Assembly: GCA_017621075.1 (NCBI GenBank)
Contig: JAGATV010000008.1
Span: 1-39,113 of the forward strand
DNA length: 39,113 nucleotides
Source: Lachnospiraceae bacterium
GTDB lineage: Bacteria; Bacillota; Clostridia; Lachnospirales; Lachnospiraceae
Reading direction: 5' to 3'
The notes under the pieces were generated by a model. The model made no database searches. It saw only the letters and a list, made by a program, of their open reading frames with translations, and was not told where the DNA came from. A program made the position numbers and the translations under genes. Position 1 is the stretch's first letter. Each line of letters begins with the position of its first letter. This document shows positions 36,411 through 39,113 of this stretch, piece by piece.

Positions 36411-36827
36411 TCATATATAATAATAACTGTGCCAGTTGTCAATAATGATCTTGGCATCTATTTTTTCCAGCCCGGTAATCTGGCAGAGTTCTTCCAATGC
36501 CTCGTTCTTCTTGGACTTGCGGTAAAGTTCATTCACATGGTCAAAGGTTGCCTTGGGATATGATTTGCCATCGATCAAAATATATCTCTGGTTCCGGGCA
36601 CGTTCCGCTAACAGCTGCTTTGTTCTCTTCTTCTCCTTCTGCTTTTGGGTGATCATCCACAGGAACAACATCAGGCTCAGCACAATGCCTGCGATGCCGC
36701 CAAGCATCATGTTCCGGGAAATATTGCCTGTTTCGCAGGAAAGGTACAACGGCAGTACATACAGATCCAATTCTGCCTGTGTTTCAAACCACTCAGTATC
36801 CTGAAACCACTCTGGTATGCTAAACAA
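36411..36827 (-). CDS. Membrane protein with L7/L12-C-terminal-like tail, probably 5'-truncated
   Basis: The 138-residue frame has a hydrophobic helix at about 41-60 (MMLGGIAGIVLSLMLFLW), a basic linker (KQKEKKRTKQLL) and a C-terminal ALEELCQITGLEKIDAKIII block that resembles the C-terminal fold of ribosomal L7/L12, seen in many small Firmicutes membrane proteins of unknown role. The only start is a TTG at 36827 with no ribosome site, and the same frame stays open upstream to 36878 (reading DRQDCFGSYLFS before the TTG). The likely explanation is that the true 5' end was lost when the neighbouring insertion sequence arrived. It may no longer be translated normally. Confidence 0.55.
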   Translation of the reverse strand: MFSIPEWFQDTEWFETQAELDLYVLPLYLSCETGNISRNMMLGGIAGIVLSLMLFLWMITQKQKEKKRTKQLLAERARNQRYILIDGKSYPKATFDHVNELYRKSKKNEALEELCQITGLEKIDAKIIIDNWHSYYYI

Positions 36828-36848
36828 ATAAGAACCAAAGCAGTCTTG

Positions 36849-36903
36849 TCTATCTATTGCTTGTTTGTCATTCCTATATCACAATTATCCTGTAATAGAT
36901 AGA
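36849..36903. repeat. 10-base inverted repeat at the left edge of the IS
   Basis: TCTATCTATT (36849-36858) is exactly complementary to AATAGATAGA (36894-36903), 35 bases apart. It lies where coding of the truncated gene stops and the IS leader starts, so it may be the target structure or an IS end. Confidence 0.5.
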
Positions 36904-37080
36904 GGTGTGCGTCACCACTCTTGAAGCACTTGTGACTTCGTTCGTTGAGACTGCTCCCTCTGCTTTGCAGGATTTTGCGTATTAGCTGGATGTTGGCAGC
37001 ATTTGTGCTGTACTTCGTATCTCGAACCAGATTGTAACCCGCATTGAAGTGAGGATTCTATCTACTTACAACTCACAAAT
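36904..37080 (+). ncRNA. Candidate IS110 bridge RNA in the element's left end
   Basis: IS110-group elements encode a structured guide (bridge) RNA of roughly 180 bases between the left end and the recombinase start; the IS1111 group places it on the other side. Here the long non-coding part is on the 5' side. It holds hairpins GGTG-TGCGT-CACC (904-916 of 36,000), GAAGCAC/GTGACTTC (36922-36939, one bulge) and CAGCA-TTTG-TGCTG (36997-37010). Exact ends and the target- and donor-binding loops cannot be assigned by eye. Confidence 0.5.
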
Positions 37081-37095
37081 GAAAGGAGTTTTCTT

Positions 37096-38274
37096 ATGTA
37101 CATCATCGGAATTGATATTGGCAAAAATCATCACGAAGCTTCCATTGTTTCACCTGAAGGGAAACAAATCGGACATTCCCTTCGCTTTGCAACTACACAC
37201 AAAGGTGCGGATTCTCTTACGAGTTTTATCTTCAAAAATATTGGTAATGCACCATGTATCTTCGGCATGGAAGCCACAGGGCATTACTGGTATCCCATTT
37301 ATTCCTTTCTCAAAGCCAGAGGCTATACAATCTATGTGATCAATCCAATCCAGTCGGATTCTCTTAGAAAGATGTATATCCGGCAAACAAAAAACGATTC
37401 CATAGATTCTTTTCTGATTGCAGAAGTGATACGATTCGGTCAGTTTGGAGAGACTTCTATGGCTGATGAAAACATACTTGCCATGCGTCAGTTGTGCCGT
37501 TACCGTGATTCCGTGATTTCTTCCAGAACGGAAATCAAACTCCGCATCAGCACGATTATGGAACAGATTTTCCCGGAGTACGAAAAACAGTTTTCTTCTC
37601 TTTGGCTGAGCACATCCATGGGCATTCTCGAAAAGTACCTCACCCCTGAGAATATCAAGAATGCTCCAACAGATGAGCTCTTTGAAATCATAAAAGATAA
37701 GAGCCACAACAGACTTACCATGGATAAAGCCCTTTCCATCAAGGAAGCTGCAGCTGATACCTTTGGTATTAAGATAGCACAGGATGCGTTTTCTTTCCAG
37801 TTAAAACAGCTTATTGACAGAATGAATTTTCTTGATAAGCAGATTGAAGCTCTTGACTGCCAGATTCTTGAGTACTACGAGAAGTTTGATTGTTATCTTC
37901 ATACAATTCCCGGGATAGGCATGATTGCTGCTGCAACTATTCTCGCTGAAATCGGCGATATAAACAGATTTAAGAGTTCATCTGCACTGGTTGCCTTTGC
38001 CGGCATTGATCCAACCGTAAGGCAGTCCGGTGAGTTTAACAGCACACATAATCATATGTCAAAACGCGGTTCACCTTACTTACGACATGCCATTTTTCTT
38101 GCTGCAACCACCTGTTCCTTCCATGGAAGCCCTTTAAATGCCTATTACAAAAAGAAACGAGACCAGGGAAAGCACCACTTAACTGCAACCGGAGCTGTGG
38201 CTCGTAAGCTTACCACCGTAATCTATGCTGTATTACGGGATGGTAAGCCTTATGAACCTAAAAGTTTTTGTTAA
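37096..38274 (+). CDS. IS110-family transposase (DEDD recombinase)
   Basis: The 392 residues are complete. The N-terminal RuvC-like domain has the DEDD tetrad: D7 in IGIDIGKNH, E59 in GMEATGHYW, and D101 and D104 in KNDSIDSFLIA. The C-terminal Transposase_20 domain (about 270-370; HTIPGIGMIAAATILAEIGD) includes the conserved serine nucleophile S311 in RQSGEFNS. AAAGGAG lies seven bases before the ATG. No frameshift or stop is seen, so the element is probably active. It acts on a circular double-stranded intermediate, guided by the element's own RNA in characterised relatives. Confidence 0.95.
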   Translation: MYIIGIDIGKNHHEASIVSPEGKQIGHSLRFATTHKGADSLTSFIFKNIGNAPCIFGMEATGHYWYPIYSFLKARGYTIYVINPIQSDSLRKMYIRQTKNDSIDSFLIAEVIRFGQFGETSMADENILAMRQLCRYRDSVISSRTEIKLRISTIMEQIFPEYEKQFSSLWLSTSMGILEKYLTPENIKNAPTDELFEIIKDKSHNRLTMDKALSIKEAAADTFGIKIAQDAFSFQLKQLIDRMNFLDKQIEALDCQILEYYEKFDCYLHTIPGIGMIAAATILAEIGDINRFKSSSALVAFAGIDPTVRQSGEFNSTHNHMSKRGSPYLRHAIFLAATTCSFHGSPLNAYYKKKRDQGKHHLTATGAVARKLTTVIYAVLRDGKPYEPKSFC

Positions 38275-38300
38275 TGTCTGGTAGTAAGACTAGGATTTAA

Positions 38301-38318
38301 GCCTGCCGTTTGGGAGGC
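38301..38318 (-). terminator. Hairpin after the putative immunity gene
   Basis: GCCTGCC (38301-38307) pairs with GGGAGGC (38312-38318) with one mismatch, directly after the stop codon of the immunity gene on the minus strand; the tail TTAAAT is weak. It may alternatively be part of the IS right end. Confidence 0.35.
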
Positions 38319-38558
38319 TTAGTTGTGATGCTCTTTTATTGAAACACTCCATTTTTTTCTTAGTATATCTTCTATATTTGGATATTCTATTTCTCCATAT
38401 TTATTCCTTGTTCCATTGATACCTTTTAATGCATCCTCCGGATTATCCCACTCTGCTTCACATTCGTCACAACATATAAATATTTTTTTACTTGATATAT
38501 CTTTTACAATTTCAAGTAAGCCTTGCTTACATATCCTACAGTAACCGATATTATACAT
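38319..38558 (-). CDS. Putative immunity protein with a zinc-ribbon-like CxxC pair
   Basis: The 79 residues carry two CxxC knuckles, YCRICKQG near the N-terminus and CCDECEAEWDNPEDAL about 23 residues later, so a small zinc ribbon is likely. The remainder is acidic with TRNKYGEIEYPNIEDIL. It starts 15 bases after the toxin gene stop, with AGGAG upstream. A small acidic cytosolic protein directly behind a polymorphic-toxin C-terminus is the usual position of the cognate immunity protein. The family name is not certain; the immunity role is inferred from position. Confidence 0.6.
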   Translation of the reverse strand: MYNIGYCRICKQGLLEIVKDISSKKIFICCDECEAEWDNPEDALKGINGTRNKYGEIEYPNIEDILRKKWSVSIKEHHN

Positions 38559-38573
38559 TTTAGAACACTCCTA

Positions 38574-39113
38574 TCACTTATGATAATCTCCAAAAGACGG
38601 AAATGCGGTAATTAAATCAGCACTTTCGTCCAGCGTTACTATTGTTATGTAATCCATTTGAGCACCAGTATTAATATATCCACTTTCATAGCCTGCATTT
38701 TTGTACGGAATGTTATAAATTGTTCCGCCCATTCCATCCGATATCGGTTCAACCAAATGACGTTGTTCCCATGCATCATTTACCATATCTATCGGATTCC
38801 CGTTAAATACACCATGTGTTTCTCGACTATTATTTGGAACCGCATGTCGATTAATATGATCTACCCTGGTTTCACCTTTCTTACTAACAATTGCATCCCA
38901 GTTTAATTTTTCACTTGACTTCCCATAGCTGGTCTCACTTCCAGCCATGCGTTTTACATTCGGCACAGAACAGGCATTGTCGAGTGCGTACTTTTCAGCA
39001 TACGCCTTCATCTTTCTCCCGACATTGTCTTCCTTCATCATCTGGCCGAGCTTGCCCAGGTTTCCGGCCAGTCCTGCTCCGGAAATGGCACAGCTTAATA
39101 GGTTCAGCCCCAG
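38574..39113 (-). CDS. C-terminal part of a polymorphic toxin (5' end outside window)
   Basis: The frame is open through the right edge of the window (about 179 residues visible; internal ATGs at 39041 are not the true start). It begins with a Gly/Ala-rich hydrophobic stretch (SCAISGAGLAGNLGKLG) as in pre-toxin regions. A helical linker (MKAYAEKYALDNA) and a toxin domain follow: LNWDAIVSKKGETRVDHINRH, then NNSRETHGVFNGNPIDMV and a MGGTIYNIPY-type strand. The conserved-looking His residues (DHINRH and THGVF) suggest a metal-independent nuclease, probably an RNase, but I cannot assign the toxin family. The delivery domain (LXG, WXG or RHS) would lie beyond the window. It is translationally close to the putative immunity gene. 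Confidence 0.7.
   Translation of the reverse strand: MGLNLLSCAISGAGLAGNLGKLGQMMKEDNVGRKMKAYAEKYALDNACSVPNVKRMAGSETSYGKSSEKLNWDAIVSKKGETRVDHINRHAVPNNSRETHGVFNGNPIDMVNDAWEQRHLVEPISDGMGGTIYNIPYKNAGYESGYINTGAQMDYITIVTLDESADLITAFPSFGDYHK

Larger units (their letters stand above)
36904..38318 (+). mobile_element. IS110-family insertion sequence (approximate ends)
   Basis: One intact recombinase gene with a long 5' leader (about 190 bases) and short 3' flank (about 40 bases), the IS110-group layout. It sits between a 5'-truncated gene on the left and the 3' end of a toxin-immunity pair on the right. IS110 elements have no clear terminal inverted repeats or target duplications, so both boundaries are estimates: the left near 36880-36904, the right between 38277 and 38318. 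Confidence 0.7.

Noticed and set aside
38658-38906. Plus-strand 82-codon frame as an antitoxin or immunity gene
   Set aside because: It lies fully antisense to the toxin domain and has no ribosome site; the minus-strand 79-residue protein is the better partner.

Overview
The window reads as the chromosome of an anaerobic, Gram-positive, endospore-forming Clostridia member, most likely a gut-type Lachnospiraceae. The evidence is a spoVAD gene, AGGAG-type ribosome binding sites, a very large surface pectinase with a C-terminal membrane anchor, a carAB pair and Opp-type transport genes in Firmicutes style, and an accessory polymorphic-toxin locus. The species cannot be named from sequence alone. 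Most genes lie on the minus strand.

Layout. 1-1300: the 3' end of an unrecognised plus-strand gene, an RmlC-like sugar epimerase gene that appears to have lost about 40-45 internal codons including the catalytic-His segment, and about 630 bases of non-coding DNA with inverted repeats. 1298-5681: carAB (carbamoyl-phosphate synthase) with a clear promoter and terminator. 5904-7067: a lone plus-strand AlaX-type tRNA editing protein. 7128-11734: a signalling operon in the order HD-GYP phosphodiesterase, hybrid histidine kinase, double-receiver regulator; the first two share a homologous membrane sensor module. 11890-20220: one 2,776-residue secreted, membrane-anchored protein joining a CE8 pectin methylesterase to a PL9 pectate lyase. 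20481-25540: an accessory patch with a remnant of an Rpn-type protein, an overlapping pair of genes (FRG-domain protein and a 1,181-residue protein with an HECSH zinc-protease motif) and a 55-codon gene. 25665-31165: spoVAD, an SH3b membrane protein, trpS and a P2A calcium ATPase. 31241-36241: an oligopeptide ABC transporter operon (SBP, OppB, OppC, fused OppD-OppF). 36411-39113: a 5'-truncated L7/L12-tail-like membrane protein, an intact IS110-group insertion sequence whose roughly 180-base 5' leader is a candidate bridge RNA, and a polymorphic-toxin C-terminus with a putative zinc-ribbon immunity protein.

How the parts fit. The CE8-PL9 protein could de-esterify and cleave pectin at the cell surface in sequence. 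Pyrimidine/arginine precursor synthesis, peptide uptake, tRNA charging/proofreading and Ca2+ export are housekeeping. The HD-GYP/kinase/receiver operon probably senses one membrane-proximal signal and routes it both to phosphorelay and to cyclic-di-GMP turnover. The best candidates for something undescribed are the HECSH-protein/FRG-protein pair, the terminator hairpin that also contains the Shine-Dalgarno of the Ca2+ ATPase, and the IS110 leader RNA.
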